A DNA stretch of 64,000 nucleotides from NCBI GenBank assembly GCA_910574635.1, contig CAJTCG010000006.1, forward strand, positions 62,001 through 126,000, in the 5' to 3' direction. Below the pieces are notes generated by a model that saw only the letters and a list, made by a program, of their open reading frames with translations, had not been told where the DNA came from and searched no databases. Positions 50,452 through 59,062 of the stretch are shown piece by piece; within the stretch, counting starts at the first letter, position 1, and every line of letters starts with the position of its first letter. Origin of the DNA: Oscillospiraceae bacterium (lineage in GTDB: Bacteria > Bacillota > Clostridia > Oscillospirales > Oscillospiraceae). A program made the translations under genes and the position numbers.

Positions 50452-50770
50452 GTCCGCCCCTACAGGTCCGTTTATCGGAGCATCAGCGGCAGCGAAAAGA
50501 GAAGGACAGGCCTTTCGACAACCACCAAAACCCCCGCTAAGGCTACGCCGCGGGCTGGAGACATTCGTAAAAAACGGAAGCACGTCTTGCGCGTCCCCCG
50601 TCCTTCGTCCCCCCGCAGGGGCGTTACTTCTTTTTCTCTTTTGGACCGTGCACGGCCCGTTTTCTCTTTTTCTTCTGGAAGAAAAAGAGAAAATGGGGGG
50701 TGCAATGCACCAGCCATCGCTGGTATCCAATCCCCCCCGCCCGAAGGGTGAGTACAACCCCCCACCTAGG
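50425..50770. repeat. Non-coding repeat block with multiple hairpins
   Basis: No credible gene lies here. It contains GGGCGGAC (50438-50445) with its inverted complement GTCCGCCC, a perfect palindrome CCGTGCACGG (50646-50655) and a 16-bp perfect hairpin at 50660-50693 (TTTTCTCTTTTTCTTC and complement, 2-base loop). A nested CCAGC/GCTGG stem within GGGGGG...CCCCCC also lies at about 50694-50740. The style is that of dispersed intergenic repeats in gut Firmicutes; copy number cannot be seen in one window. Confidence 0.55.
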
Positions 50771-50781
50771 AGGTGACCCCC

Positions 50782-52089
50782 ATGCAGGTAACAGTAATCG
50801 GCGCCGGCCTGGCCGGCAGCGAAGCCGCCTGGCAGCTTGCCAGCCGTGGCATCCAAGTAATTCTTCGGGAGATGAAGCCGGAGAAAAAAACCCCCGCCCA
50901 TGAAACAGAATACTTCGCGGAGCTCTGCTGCTCCAACTCCCTGCGGAGCGACCAGCTGGAAAACGCCGTAGGCCTTCTCAAGGAGGAGCTCCGCCGCCTG
51001 GACTCCCTGATTTTGTCCTGTGCCGACGCCACCCGCGTCGAGGCCGGAGGGGCTCTGGCGGTGGACCGCCACGGCTTTGCACGGCTGGTGACGGAGCGGA
51101 TCGCGGAACATCCCAACATCACCGTGGTCCCCGGGGAGGTCACCGAGCTCCCCGAGGGCGAGGTGGTGATTGCCTCCGGCCCCCTAACCTCCGACGCCCT
51201 GGCAGAACGCCTCCAGACTTTGCTGGGGGACGACTCCGCCCTCCATTTCTACGACGCGGCGGCCCCCTTGGTCTCCGCCGAGAGCATCGACATGGAAAAG
51301 GCCTGGATGGGCTCCCGCTATGACCGGGGCACCGCCGACTACGTGAACTGCCCCATGTCCGAGGAGGAGTACGTGGCCTTCTGGCAGGCTCTTACCACCG
51401 CCCGGGAGGCGGAGGTCCACGGCTTTGAGGACCAGAAGGTCTTCGAGGGCTGCATGCCCGTGGAGGTCATGGCCCGGCGGGGCCGGGAAACCCTTTGCTA
51501 CGGCCCCCTGAAGCCCCGGGGCCTGACGGACCCCAGGACGGGGAAGGAGCCCTATGCCGTGGTTCAGCTCCGGCGGGACAACCGGGAGGGCAGCGTCTAT
51601 AACCTGGTGGGCTTCCAGACCCATCTGCGCTTCCCGGAACAGCGGCGGGTGTTCTCCATGATCCCCGCCCTTCACGACGCGGAATTCCTCCGCTACGGGG
51701 TGATGCACCGGAACACGTTTTTAAACTCCCCCCGGCTTCTGGACCGCTATTACCGCCTCAAAGCGGAGCCCCGCATCTCCTTCGCCGGGCAGATGACCGG
51801 GGTGGAGGGGTATGTCGAATCCGCCGCCAGCGGCTTCCTGGCGGGGGTGGAGACGGCCCGGCGGCTCCGGGGACTGCCCCCGGTGGACTTCCCCCAGGAG
51901 ACCGCCATCGGGGCCCTGGGGCTGTATGTCTCCAACCAGTCCGTGGTGGCTTTCCAGCCCATGAACATCAATTTCGGCATCATGCCGCCCCTGGGCCGCC
52001 GGGTCAAGGGGAAGCGGAACAAGAACGCGGAGCTCAGCCGCCGGTCCCTGGACATCATAGAGAAGCTGCGGGAGACCGTGCTGGAATAA
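50782..52089 (+). CDS. trmFO: tRNA (m5U54) methyltransferase, folate-dependent
   Basis: 435 aa. FAD-binding N terminus VTVIGAGLAGSEAAWQLA, ELCCSNSLRSDQLENAVGLLKEELRRLDSL with the catalytic Cys region, KVFEGCMPVEVMARRG, and a C-terminal INFGIMPPLGRRVKGKRNKNAELSRRSL. It uses methylene-THF and FADH2 to methylate U54 of tRNAs. The start is the ATG after AGGAGGTGA; a GTG at 50773 overlaps that site. plsX follows by 29 bases. Confidence 0.96.
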   Translation: MQVTVIGAGLAGSEAAWQLASRGIQVILREMKPEKKTPAHETEYFAELCCSNSLRSDQLENAVGLLKEELRRLDSLILSCADATRVEAGGALAVDRHGFARLVTERIAEHPNITVVPGEVTELPEGEVVIASGPLTSDALAERLQTLLGDDSALHFYDAAAPLVSAESIDMEKAWMGSRYDRGTADYVNCPMSEEEYVAFWQALTTAREAEVHGFEDQKVFEGCMPVEVMARRGRETLCYGPLKPRGLTDPRTGKEPYAVVQLRRDNREGSVYNLVGFQTHLRFPEQRRVFSMIPALHDAEFLRYGVMHRNTFLNSPRLLDRYYRLKAEPRISFAGQMTGVEGYVESAASGFLAGVETARRLRGLPPVDFPQETAIGALGLYVSNQSVVAFQPMNINFGIMPPLGRRVKGKRNKNAELSRRSLDIIEKLRETVLE

Positions 52090-52118
52090 ACAGAAACGAC
52101 TCAGGGGAGGGTTCAAGC

Positions 52119-53165
52119 ATGAAAATCATCGTGGACGCTATGGGAGGAGACAACGCCCCCCTGGCCCTGGTTCAGGGGGCCCTGGAGGCCCATAAGGAAT
52201 ACGGGACCAACGTGATCCTGGTGGGCCGGATGGCGGATATCCTGAAGGCCGTGGAGCAGTGCGGGGAGAAGAATCTCCCCTCCGGCGTGGAGATCCGGGA
52301 CGCCGCGGAGGTGGTGGAGATCGCCGACGACCCCGCCACGGCCTTCAAGAAGAAGAAAGACTCCTCCCTGACGGTGGGCCTGAACCTGCTGAAAAACGGG
52401 GAGGGGGACGCCTTTGTCTCCGCCGGGTCCACGGGGGCCCTGCTGGCGGGGGCCACGCTGGTGGTCAAGCGCATCCGGGGCGTCCGCCGGGCGGCCATGG
52501 GGCCCGTTCTGCCCACGGCGGAGGGGCGGATGCTCCTGTGCGACTGCGGGGCCAACGCCGAGTGCACGCCGGAATACCTGCTCCAGTTCGCCTACCTGGG
52601 GAATTACTACGCCAAGCGGGTGCTGGGGGTGGAGCGGCCCCGGGTGGCCCTTTTGAACATCGGCGCGGAGGCGGAGAAGGGGGACGGCCTCCGGCAGGAG
52701 GCCCGCGCCCTGCTGGCCCAGGCGGCGGAGGCCGGGCGGCTGAACTTTGTGGGGAACCTGGAGGCCAGCGACGCCATGCTGGGCGGGGCGGACGTGCTGG
52801 TGGCCGACGGCTTCACCGGAAACGTCATGCTGAAGTCCCTGGAGGGCACCGCCAAGTTCCTTTTGAAGGAATTGAAGAAGGTGTTCCTCTCCAGCATGAA
52901 GACCAAGATCGCCGCGGGGCTGGTGAAGGGGGACCTGGCGGAGATGAAAAAGCTGCTGGACCCCAGCGAGGTGGGGGGGACCCCCTTCCTGGGCATTTCC
53001 AAGCCCGTCATCAAGGCCCACGGCTCCTCGGACGCCCGGGCCATCCGCAACGCCATCCTCCGGGCGGAGGAATACGCCGCCAGCGGCTTCATCGCCGACG
53101 TGGAGGAGAACATCGAATTGATGAAAGTTGGAACAAACAGGCAAAATTTGCCGGATGCCCCTTGA
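52119..53165 (+). CDS. plsX: Phosphate acyltransferase PlsX
   Basis: 348 aa. N terminus MKIIVDAMGGDNAPLALVQGALEA, then DSSLTVGLNLLKNGEGDAFVSAGSTGALLAGA and CDCGANAECTPEYLLQFA; late DVLVADGFTGNVMLKSLEG. Makes acyl-phosphate from acyl-ACP for phospholipid synthesis at the membrane surface. Start after GGGGAGGG. Followed by acpP, its acyl donor carrier. Confidence 0.97.
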   Translation: MKIIVDAMGGDNAPLALVQGALEAHKEYGTNVILVGRMADILKAVEQCGEKNLPSGVEIRDAAEVVEIADDPATAFKKKKDSSLTVGLNLLKNGEGDAFVSAGSTGALLAGATLVVKRIRGVRRAAMGPVLPTAEGRMLLCDCGANAECTPEYLLQFAYLGNYYAKRVLGVERPRVALLNIGAEAEKGDGLRQEARALLAQAAEAGRLNFVGNLEASDAMLGGADVLVADGFTGNVMLKSLEGTAKFLLKELKKVFLSSMKTKIAAGLVKGDLAEMKKLLDPSEVGGTPFLGISKPVIKAHGSSDARAIRNAILRAEEYAASGFIADVEENIELMKVGTNRQNLPDAP

Positions 53166-53191
53166 CAGCACGGCGGCTGTTGCCGTATGAT
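53162..53191 (+). promoter_or_regulatory. Promoter of acpP-rnc
   Basis: TTGACA (53162-53167) overlaps the plsX stop codon; 18-bp spacer; TATGAT (53186-53191). It gives acpP a transcript independent of plsX. Confidence 0.7.
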
Positions 53192-53250
53192 AGGCTTCAT
53201 GAAAGGGCTGTTGTTTCAAGGCAGTCAAGTCTATAAGGAGTGAAACGGCA

Positions 53251-53499
53251 ATGTCAAACGAAGAGATCTTAAGCGTACTTCGGGGACTGGTGGCGGAGCA
53301 GTTCGCCAAGGAACCCGAGGAGATCAACATGGACACCGCCTTTGAAGGAGATCTGGGCGCGGACTCCGTGGACCTGGTGGAGCTGGTCATGGCCATGGAG
53401 GAGGAATTCGAGGTCGGCGAGATCGAGGAAGAGGAGCTCTCCTCCCTCAAGACCGTGGGCGACGCGGTGAACTACCTGGCGGGTAAGCTGAATAAGTAA
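53251..53499 (+). CDS. acpP: Acyl carrier protein
   Basis: 82 aa. The phosphopantetheine Ser is in DLGADSVDLVELVMAMEEEFEV (about residue 37). Acidic, single four-helix domain, typical length. Start after AAGGAGTG. It carries growing fatty acids and serves PlsX upstream. Confidence 0.96.
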   Translation: MSNEEILSVLRGLVAEQFAKEPEEINMDTAFEGDLGADSVDLVELVMAMEEEFEVGEIEEEELSSLKTVGDAVNYLAGKLNK

Positions 53500-53577
53500 A
53501 AAGCGCGCCTTGGAAAGCAGGCGCGGAGGAAGCCCGCCCCGTGCCCCCGCGGGGCGTCCTTTCAGAGAGGACCGAAC

Positions 53578-54258
53578 ATGCAGGAACTGGAGAAAAAACT
53601 GGATTACGTTTTCCGGGACAAGGCGCTGCTGGAGGAGGCCCTGTGCCACAGCTCCTACGCCAACGAGCACCGGGCGGACCACCTGTCCAGCAACGAGCGC
53701 CTGGAGTTCCTGGGGGATTCGGTACTGGGCTTCGTGACGGCGGAATTTCTCTTCGCCCAGCACCCGGACCTGCCGGAGGGGGACCTGACCCGCATCCGGG
53801 CGGCCCTGGTGTGTGAGCAGAGCCTCTACGAGGTGGCCCGGAAGCTGAACCTGGGGGCCTATCTGCGCCTGGGCCGGGGCGAGGAGTCCGGCGGCGGCCG
53901 GACCCGGACCTCCATCCTGGCGGACGCCACGGAGGCGGTCTTCGCCGCGGTCTATCTGGACGGGGGCATCGCCGCCGCCTCGGCGCTGATTCACCGCTGC
54001 GTGCTGGACGCGGAGCGGGAAGAGGTGGTGGAGGAGCGCCGCCGGGACTACAAGACGGCCCTCCAGGAGCTGGTCCAGCGCCAGGCGGACCAGGTGCTCT
54101 CCTACCGCATGGTGGGGGAGCGGGGCCCGGATCACGCCAAGACCTTCGCCGCGGAGGTGCTGCTGAACGGCGCGCCCATCGGCTCCGGCTCCGGCCACAG
54201 CAAGAAGGAGGCCGAGCAGGCCGCCGCCCGCAGCGCGTTGGAGGGCCTTTCTGAATAA
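53578..54258 (+). CDS. rnc: Ribonuclease III
   Basis: 226 aa. Signature NERLEFLGDSVLGFV (about residues 38-52), the second acidic cluster in DATEAVFAAVYLDGG, and a C-terminal double-stranded RNA-binding domain (about 152-224, ending GHSKKEAEQAAARSALEGL). Processes rRNA precursors and other duplex RNA. Start after AGAGAGGA. Two GC hairpins between acpP and rnc (for example CGCGCCT/AGGCGCG near 53505-53526) could be processing sites. Confidence 0.97.
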   Translation: MQELEKKLDYVFRDKALLEEALCHSSYANEHRADHLSSNERLEFLGDSVLGFVTAEFLFAQHPDLPEGDLTRIRAALVCEQSLYEVARKLNLGAYLRLGRGEESGGGRTRTSILADATEAVFAAVYLDGGIAAASALIHRCVLDAEREEVVEERRRDYKTALQELVQRQADQVLSYRMVGERGPDHAKTFAAEVLLNGAPIGSGSGHSKKEAEQAAARSALEGLSE

Positions 54259-54263
54259 GAAGA

Positions 54264-54293
54264 CATCCCCGGCGGAAGTCTCCGCCGGGGATG
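54264..54293 (+). terminator. Terminator after rnc
   Basis: Perfect 13-bp stem CATCCCCGGCGGA/TCCGCCGGGGATG with a 4-base loop, 6 bases after the stop. The T tract is weak (CTCCTGT). Confidence 0.75.
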
Positions 54294-54340
54294 CTCCTGT
54301 CTATGGGCGGAAAAGAACGCGCCGCCGTTTCAGAAAAGCG

Positions 54341-55237
54341 TCAGGCCAGCAGGGCGTTGATCTCCTCAATCTCCAGGTCCTGGAGGGCCCAGTTCACGCC
54401 GTAGCCCACCACCTTACTCAGCTCCCGGACCTGCTGGTCTACGTCCCGGGTGGTCACCGTCAAGGGATTTTTCCCATGGCGGAGCCGGGTCTCGTCCAGC
54501 TCGGCGACGCCCGACTCCTCCAGCAGGTCCGCCGCCAGGGTGGCGGCGTCCACCACCGTGGGCACGCCGACGGCGAAGACCGGCACGCCCAGAGTCTCTT
54601 TGTTCAGCGCCGCCCGGTGGTTCCCCACGCCGGAGCCGGGGACGATGCCCGTGTCCGAGAGCTGCACCGTGGTGCACATCCGGCCCACCCGCCGGGCGGC
54701 CAGAGCGTCGATGGCGATGACCAGGGAAGGCTTCACCTGTGCCACCAGGCCCCGGACGGCCTCGGCGGACTCCACGCCGGTGGTGCCCAGCACCCCGGCC
54801 CGGAACACCGCCACGGGCCGGAACCCGGCGAAGTGCTTGGGGCTGGCGGCGATGAGGTGCCGGGTGACCAGCACGCTGTCCGCCGCCAGGGGGCCCACAG
54901 CGTCCGGGGTCATGGCGGCGTTCCCCAGGCCCACGATGAGGGCGGGGCCCTTTTCGGGGAGCATGGCCTTCAACTGGGACCCCACGGCCCGGACGGCCCG
55001 CTCAAAAAAGTCCGGCTTCCGCTGCCAGAAGCTGGTCAGGTCGATGGTGAGATAGGTCCCCTGGGGCTTTCCCAGGGCCTCCTCCCCCCGCCGGTCCAGG
55101 ATATCCACCCGGGTGACGGGGTAGCCCTCCTCCTTGGACTTCGTGGCCTTTACGCCGGAGAGCCGGGTGGTCTTCTCCGTGGACTCCTGCCAGAGCTCCC
55201 GGGCCTCCAGGGCCAGATCGGTGCGCTTTGCAAACAT
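54341..55237 (-). CDS. gpr: Germination (spore) protease GPR
   Basis: 298 aa from the ATG at 55237, with GGGAGG upstream. N terminus FAKRTDLALEARELW matches the GPR prosequence region. LIVGLGNAAMTPDAVGPLAADSVLVTRHL, LGTTGVESAEAVRGLV, and IDALAARRVGRMCTTVQLSDTGIVPGSGVGNHR are strongly conserved. It degrades the small acid-soluble spore proteins on germination. Its presence supports a spore-forming host. A longer start at 55252 has no site. Confidence 0.95.
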   Translation of the reverse strand: MFAKRTDLALEARELWQESTEKTTRLSGVKATKSKEEGYPVTRVDILDRRGEEALGKPQGTYLTIDLTSFWQRKPDFFERAVRAVGSQLKAMLPEKGPALIVGLGNAAMTPDAVGPLAADSVLVTRHLIAASPKHFAGFRPVAVFRAGVLGTTGVESAEAVRGLVAQVKPSLVIAIDALAARRVGRMCTTVQLSDTGIVPGSGVGNHRAALNKETLGVPVFAVGVPTVVDAATLAADLLEESGVAELDETRLRHGKNPLTVTTRDVDQQVRELSKVVGYGVNWALQDLEIEEINALLA

Positions 55238-55304
55238 AGGACCGCCTCCCAAACCGAAAATGATCGGCCTTAGGTTTTGCGCAGAGAGGCGAAATATGCG
55301 GAAA

Positions 55305-55328
55305 GAGCCTTGAAAAAATTCAAGGCTC
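55305..55328 (-). terminator. Hairpin at the end of the SLOG-family gene
   Basis: Perfect 10-bp stem GAGCCTTGAA/TTCAAGGCTC with loop AAAA; the SLOG gene stop codon lies within the arm. On the minus strand TTTCCGC follows, so the T tract is short. Confidence 0.6.
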
Positions 55329-55835
55329 CTTCAAAATTAAGGGCAGGTCCACGATGGAGACCCGGCGGCTCATGGCGTACTGCATGGTGTACCGGGTGCC
55401 GCCGGGGGTGCCGTCAAAGGCGGCGATGAGCAGGGAGGAATGGTCCACCATGTAGCGGTCCCGCCGCTGCATGCAATAAGGCGTGTACTTGGCGGAGACC
55501 AGGGTTTCGAAGTCGCAGGCCTCCACCAGCCTCTTGTACCGTTCCCTCTGGGCCGGGGCCCAGGCATCCGCCTGGGTGGGACAGGGGACGGCGGCCTCTA
55601 CCGTCACATCCGGGCGCCGATCCCGGAGGGCCAGGACCGTCTCGCAGAAATAGAGGTCGCAGCCCAGGGCCATGCCGCAGAGGAAGTGGCGGTGGCCCTC
55701 CTCATAAGCGGCCTCCACCGCGGCGGCGATGCGCCGTTTCAGGGAGAGGCATCGGGGGTCCGCCTCGTCGTAGCGCCAGGGCAGCTTCTCGGGGCGGTGG
55801 CCGGTGAAGCAGCAGCTGATTTGTCTGGACCGCAT
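55320..55835 (-). CDS. SLOG-superfamily protein (DUF1273/YpsA type)
   Basis: 171 aa. SCCFTGHRPEKLPWRYDE at the N terminus, HFLCGMALGCDLYFCETVLAL and MVDHSSLLIAAFDGTPGGTRYTM are the DUF1273 pattern. The fold is Rossmann-like (SLOG) and is thought to bind nucleotide-derived ligands; B. subtilis YpsA affects cell division. Cytosolic. Start after AGGAGG. It is in line with gpr but about 80 bases apart with a hairpin between. Confidence 0.88.
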   Translation of the reverse strand: MRSRQISCCFTGHRPEKLPWRYDEADPRCLSLKRRIAAAVEAAYEEGHRHFLCGMALGCDLYFCETVLALRDRRPDVTVEAAVPCPTQADAWAPAQRERYKRLVEACDFETLVSAKYTPYCMQRRDRYMVDHSSLLIAAFDGTPGGTRYTMQYAMSRRVSIVDLPLILKEP

Positions 55836-55974
55836 GGAGAGGCCTCCTTTCCCGGCAAAGTGATGGAATCATTATAGAACATTCGTTCTGAAATGTAAAG
55901 CCTTTTCTTTTCCGGCCGGGAGGGGTATAATGAATGTGAAGCGGCGCGCCGCCGCGGGAAGGAGAGGACGGCAC

Positions 55975-56442
55975 ATGCTGTATTCCACCTTGTGCTATCT
56001 GGAGCGGGGAGACGAGTACCTGATGCTCCACCGGGTGAAGAAGGAGCACGACGTGAACCAGGGGAAATGGATCGGCGTGGGGGGCAAGTTTCAAGACAGA
56101 GAGAGCCCCGAGGACTGCGTCCTCCGGGAGTGCTTTGAGGAGACGGGCCTGACTCTGACGGACTACCGCTACCGGGGGCTGGTGACCTTTGTCTCCGACC
56201 AGGCCCCCACGGAGTACATGCACCTTTTCACCGCCTCCGCCTGGACCGGAACGCCCCACCCCTGCGACGAGGGGGAGCTTCAATGGATCAAGAAGGCGGA
56301 CCTCCTGTCTCTGCCCCTGTGGGAGGGGGACAAGATCTTCCTCCGCCTCCTGGAGGAGGACGCGCCCTTTTTCTCCCTCAAGCTCCGCTATGAAGGGGAC
56401 AAGCTGGCCGGGGCGGCGCTGAACGGGAAGCCCCTGAACTGA
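55975..56442 (+). CDS. NUDIX hydrolase (8-oxo-dGTPase-like)
   Basis: 155 aa from the ATG at 55975 after GGAAGGAGAGG. The complete NUDIX box GKFQDRESPEDCVLRECFEETG lies at about residues 38-59. The N terminus (TLCYLERGDEYLMLHRVKKEHDVNQGKWIGVGGKF) resembles MutT/MTH1-type enzymes that remove oxidised dGTP. A -10-like TATAAT lies at 55926-55931 without a good -35. Confidence 0.9.
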   Translation: MLYSTLCYLERGDEYLMLHRVKKEHDVNQGKWIGVGGKFQDRESPEDCVLRECFEETGLTLTDYRYRGLVTFVSDQAPTEYMHLFTASAWTGTPHPCDEGELQWIKKADLLSLPLWEGDKIFLRLLEEDAPFFSLKLRYEGDKLAGAALNGKPLN

Positions 56443-56476
56443 GAAAGCCGCCCCTTTCGGAGCGGCTTGAAAGTCC

Positions 56477-57082
56477 TCAGGCCTCCCGGTGTTCCCGGAG
56501 GGCGGCTTCCCACTGCTCCCGGTCCGCTTCCGTCAGGGGGCGGATCACCCGGCAGGGATTTCCTCCGGCCACCACCCGGGGCGGGATGTCCCGGTTAACG
56601 ATGGACCCGGCGGCGATGACGGCCCCTTCCCCGATGGTCACCCTGGGGAGGATCACCACGTTGCCCCCAATCCACACGTTGTCCTCAATGGTGACGGGGC
56701 GGCCGTATTCCAGATCCGTGTTCCGCACCTCCGGCACCATGGGGTGGTTCACCGTGTAGATGCAGACCCGGGGGGCAATGTAAACCCGGCTGCCGATGGT
56801 GATGGGGGCGATGTCCAGGAAGATGCAGTCGTAGTTGGCGAAGAAATAGTCCCCCACGGAAATCTGGGTGCCGTAGTCGCAGCGGAAGCTGGACTCCACC
56901 CAGGCGTCCTTCCCGGCGCGGCCGAAGAGCTCCCGGATGGTACTGTCCCGGCCCTGGAAATCATCCGGGGCCAGGGCGTTCAGCCGGTGGCAGAGCCGCT
57001 TGGCCCGCATCCGGGCCTCCGTCAGCTCCGGGTCCGGGGGATAATAGAGCTTTCCCGCCAGGCGCTTTTCCTGTTCGGTCAT
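56477..57082 (-). CDS. Sugar O-acetyltransferase (maltose acetyltransferase family)
   Basis: 201 aa from the ATG at 57082 after AGGAGGGG. N-terminal Mac domain (about 5-60), then a left-handed beta helix of hexapeptide repeats (ISVGDYFFANYDCIFLDIAPITIGSRVYI, VTIEDNVWIGGNVVILPRVTIGEGAVIAAGSIV). The catalytic His is in VNHPM. Acetyl-CoA-dependent enzyme for sugars such as maltose or galactosides, often for detoxifying excess sugar. Confidence 0.93.
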   Translation of the reverse strand: MTEQEKRLAGKLYYPPDPELTEARMRAKRLCHRLNALAPDDFQGRDSTIRELFGRAGKDAWVESSFRCDYGTQISVGDYFFANYDCIFLDIAPITIGSRVYIAPRVCIYTVNHPMVPEVRNTDLEYGRPVTIEDNVWIGGNVVILPRVTIGEGAVIAAGSIVNRDIPPRVVAGGNPCRVIRPLTEADREQWEAALREHREA

Positions 57083-57187
57083 AGAGATCCCCTCCTGCAA
57101 GATTATTTGGGCCATTATAACAGAGCCGGGGAGGGCGGTCAAGAAGGGCTTGCAATTTTTGGGGGATCTGGTATAGTGATGGAAGAC

Positions 57188-57218
57188 AAAAAACGAGCGG
57201 AGCCGAAGCTCCGCCCGT
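57188..57218 (-). terminator. Terminator of the symporter gene
   Basis: Stem ACGGGCGGAGC/GCTCCGCTCGT (one G-U) with a TTCG tetraloop, followed on the minus strand by TTTTTT. Confidence 0.9.
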
Positions 57219-57255
57219 CTTGAGGCTAGGATGGTTTTTTCCGGGAAGACTGCCC

Positions 57256-58803
57256 TTACAGCGTCTCCTTCCGCTTGGGGGAGTTGATGGCCACCAGCCA
57301 GGATACCAGCAGGATCACCGCGCCGATGCAATAGCCGATATAGTAGACGCTCTGTCCCTGGGCCTCGGCGTCCATAGTGAAGAAGTCGCCGATCTGGCCG
57401 CCCAGGATGAAGGCCATGGCAATGGGGACAATGAATTTCAGGCAGATGTCCATGAACCTGTTCAGCCAGTGAATCTGCTCCGCGCCGTGGTGAATTTCGT
57501 CGGTGATGGGCTTGGTCCGCAGCTCCCAGCCAATCATGATGCTCATAATCAGCGCGCCGGCGGGCATGGCCAGGCCCTCGGACAGGGCGTCCATGAAGTC
57601 CAGCCAGCAGTCGTTCCAGGGGCCGACGCCGATCATCTTCTGGAAGGGCACCCACACGCCGTTGCTGCCCAGGCCGTCCACGGCCACCAGAGCGGCCTCC
57701 ACCATGATGGCGGCGCACACCCAGAACACGGTCTTGGAGCGGTTGCCCTGCTTGCCCTTGCTCTCCGCATGATCCAGCAGGAAGGTGACGACCACCTCGA
57801 TCAGGGCGATGGCGGAGGAAATGGCGGCCACCAGCACGAACAGGTAGAAGATCACGCCGAACAGGGGGCCGATGGCGCCCATGGCCTGGAACACGTCCTG
57901 AAGGGTGATGAACAGCAGCTTGGGACCGCTGAGGGTGGCGCTGGGGCCGTAGGTTGCCACGGCGGCGGGGATGACGGCGATGCCCGCCATGATGGCAACC
58001 AAAGTGTCCGCAAAGACCACCACCACGGAGTTCTTCACGATGTTCTGGGATTTCTTCATATAGGAGCCGTAGGTGATGGTGATGCCCATGGCCAGGGACA
58101 ACGAGAAGAACATCTGTCCGCCCGCCGTAGCCAGGACGGAGATGATGCTGGGCGCCTCCTCAATGAAGCCCGCCTGCACCGCATAGCCGGGGAGGAACAT
58201 GAATTTCAGGCCCTCCGCCGCGCCGGGCAGGGTGACGGAACGGATGATGATGATGACCAGCATCACGAACAGGGCGGGCATGCCCACGTTGTTGAACTTC
58301 TCAATGCCCCCGGAGATGCCGCCCCGGTTGATGAGATAGCAGAGGATCATGAACAGGAAGGTGAACATGACGCAGCCGAAAGGATTGGTCAGCATAGCGC
58401 TGAACAGGTCCGACCCGGTTTTGATCTCCGCACCGGCGAAAGCCAGGTTGCTCAGGTTCAGGGACATGTACTCAATGCAGTAGCCGCCCAGAACCGTGTA
58501 GAAGCTCAAAATGACGAAGGGGGAGAACACCGCCAGCCAGCCCACCCACTTAAAGCGCGCGGACAGGGCGTGGTATGCGCCGATGGTGCCCTTGCCGGTT
58601 TTCCGGCCCATGGCCAGCTCGCTCATCATAATGCTGAAGCCCACGAAGATGGCCAGCAGCAGATAGACGACCAGGAAGGCGAAACCGCCGGATTTGCCCA
58701 TTTTGTAGGGGAATCCCCAGATGTTGCCCAGACCCACGGCGGAGCCGATGGCAGCCATCAGGAAGCCTAAGTTGCTTCCCCACGAACCTCTCTCATTTTC
58801 CAC
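57256..58803 (-). CDS. Neurotransmitter:sodium symporter family transporter
   Basis: 515 aa with about 11-12 membrane helices. Helix 1 has GSAVGLGNIWGFPYKMG, the Na+/substrate site of the SNF/LeuT fold; GRKTGKGTIGAYHAL follows, and helix 6-8 motifs include FSLSLAMGITITYGSYM. It imports an amino acid or tryptamine-like substrate with Na+. A Na+-pumping Rnf complex could supply the gradient, but that is inference. Start after AGAGGAGG. Confidence 0.93.
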   Translation of the reverse strand: MENERGSWGSNLGFLMAAIGSAVGLGNIWGFPYKMGKSGGFAFLVVYLLLAIFVGFSIMMSELAMGRKTGKGTIGAYHALSARFKWVGWLAVFSPFVILSFYTVLGGYCIEYMSLNLSNLAFAGAEIKTGSDLFSAMLTNPFGCVMFTFLFMILCYLINRGGISGGIEKFNNVGMPALFVMLVIIIIRSVTLPGAAEGLKFMFLPGYAVQAGFIEEAPSIISVLATAGGQMFFSLSLAMGITITYGSYMKKSQNIVKNSVVVVFADTLVAIMAGIAVIPAAVATYGPSATLSGPKLLFITLQDVFQAMGAIGPLFGVIFYLFVLVAAISSAIALIEVVVTFLLDHAESKGKQGNRSKTVFWVCAAIMVEAALVAVDGLGSNGVWVPFQKMIGVGPWNDCWLDFMDALSEGLAMPAGALIMSIMIGWELRTKPITDEIHHGAEQIHWLNRFMDICLKFIVPIAMAFILGGQIGDFFTMDAEAQGQSVYYIGYCIGAVILLVSWLVAINSPKRKETL

Positions 58804-58836
58804 AAAAAAACCTCCTCTTATCGGTAATTATTAACA

Positions 58837-58865
58837 AATATACTATACCCGAATCCATTCGTCAA
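58837..58865 (-). promoter_or_regulatory. Promoter of the symporter gene
   Basis: On the minus strand TTGACG (58865-58860), 17-bp spacer, TATATT (58842-58837), about 34 bases before the start codon. Confidence 0.7.
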
Positions 58866-58984
58866 GAAAAAATACAAAAAAAATTCACAAAATGTTTTTA
58901 CTAGATGGAAAGCTGTCCATTTCACGCTTTGACGTGGCATGGTTTTCTATACAATACGCACAAAATACGACTGCGTCTGATGCT

Positions 58985-59049
58985 TATGCAACAGTTTAAA
59001 TCCGCGCGGCGTGGTAAGCTTTTTCATGGCGTCATGACAAACGAACACT
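58985..59049 (+). other. Short upstream ORF duplicating the 5' end of the next gene
   Basis: ATGCAACAGTTTAAA (from about 58985) nearly repeats ATGCAACAATTTAAA at the start of the gene at 59063. Both encode MQQFK; the upstream copy continues for about 21 codons and stops before 59052. There is no clear ribosome site before it. It could be a leader peptide or a by-product of a local duplication. Confidence 0.4.
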
Positions 59050-59062
59050 AAGGATGGGACTT

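Noticed and set aside
50233..51111. Minus-strand frame of 292 codons across the XRE gene, the repeat block and trmFO
   Set aside because: It is antisense to two supported genes and crosses a non-coding repeat; composition reflects the repeats only.
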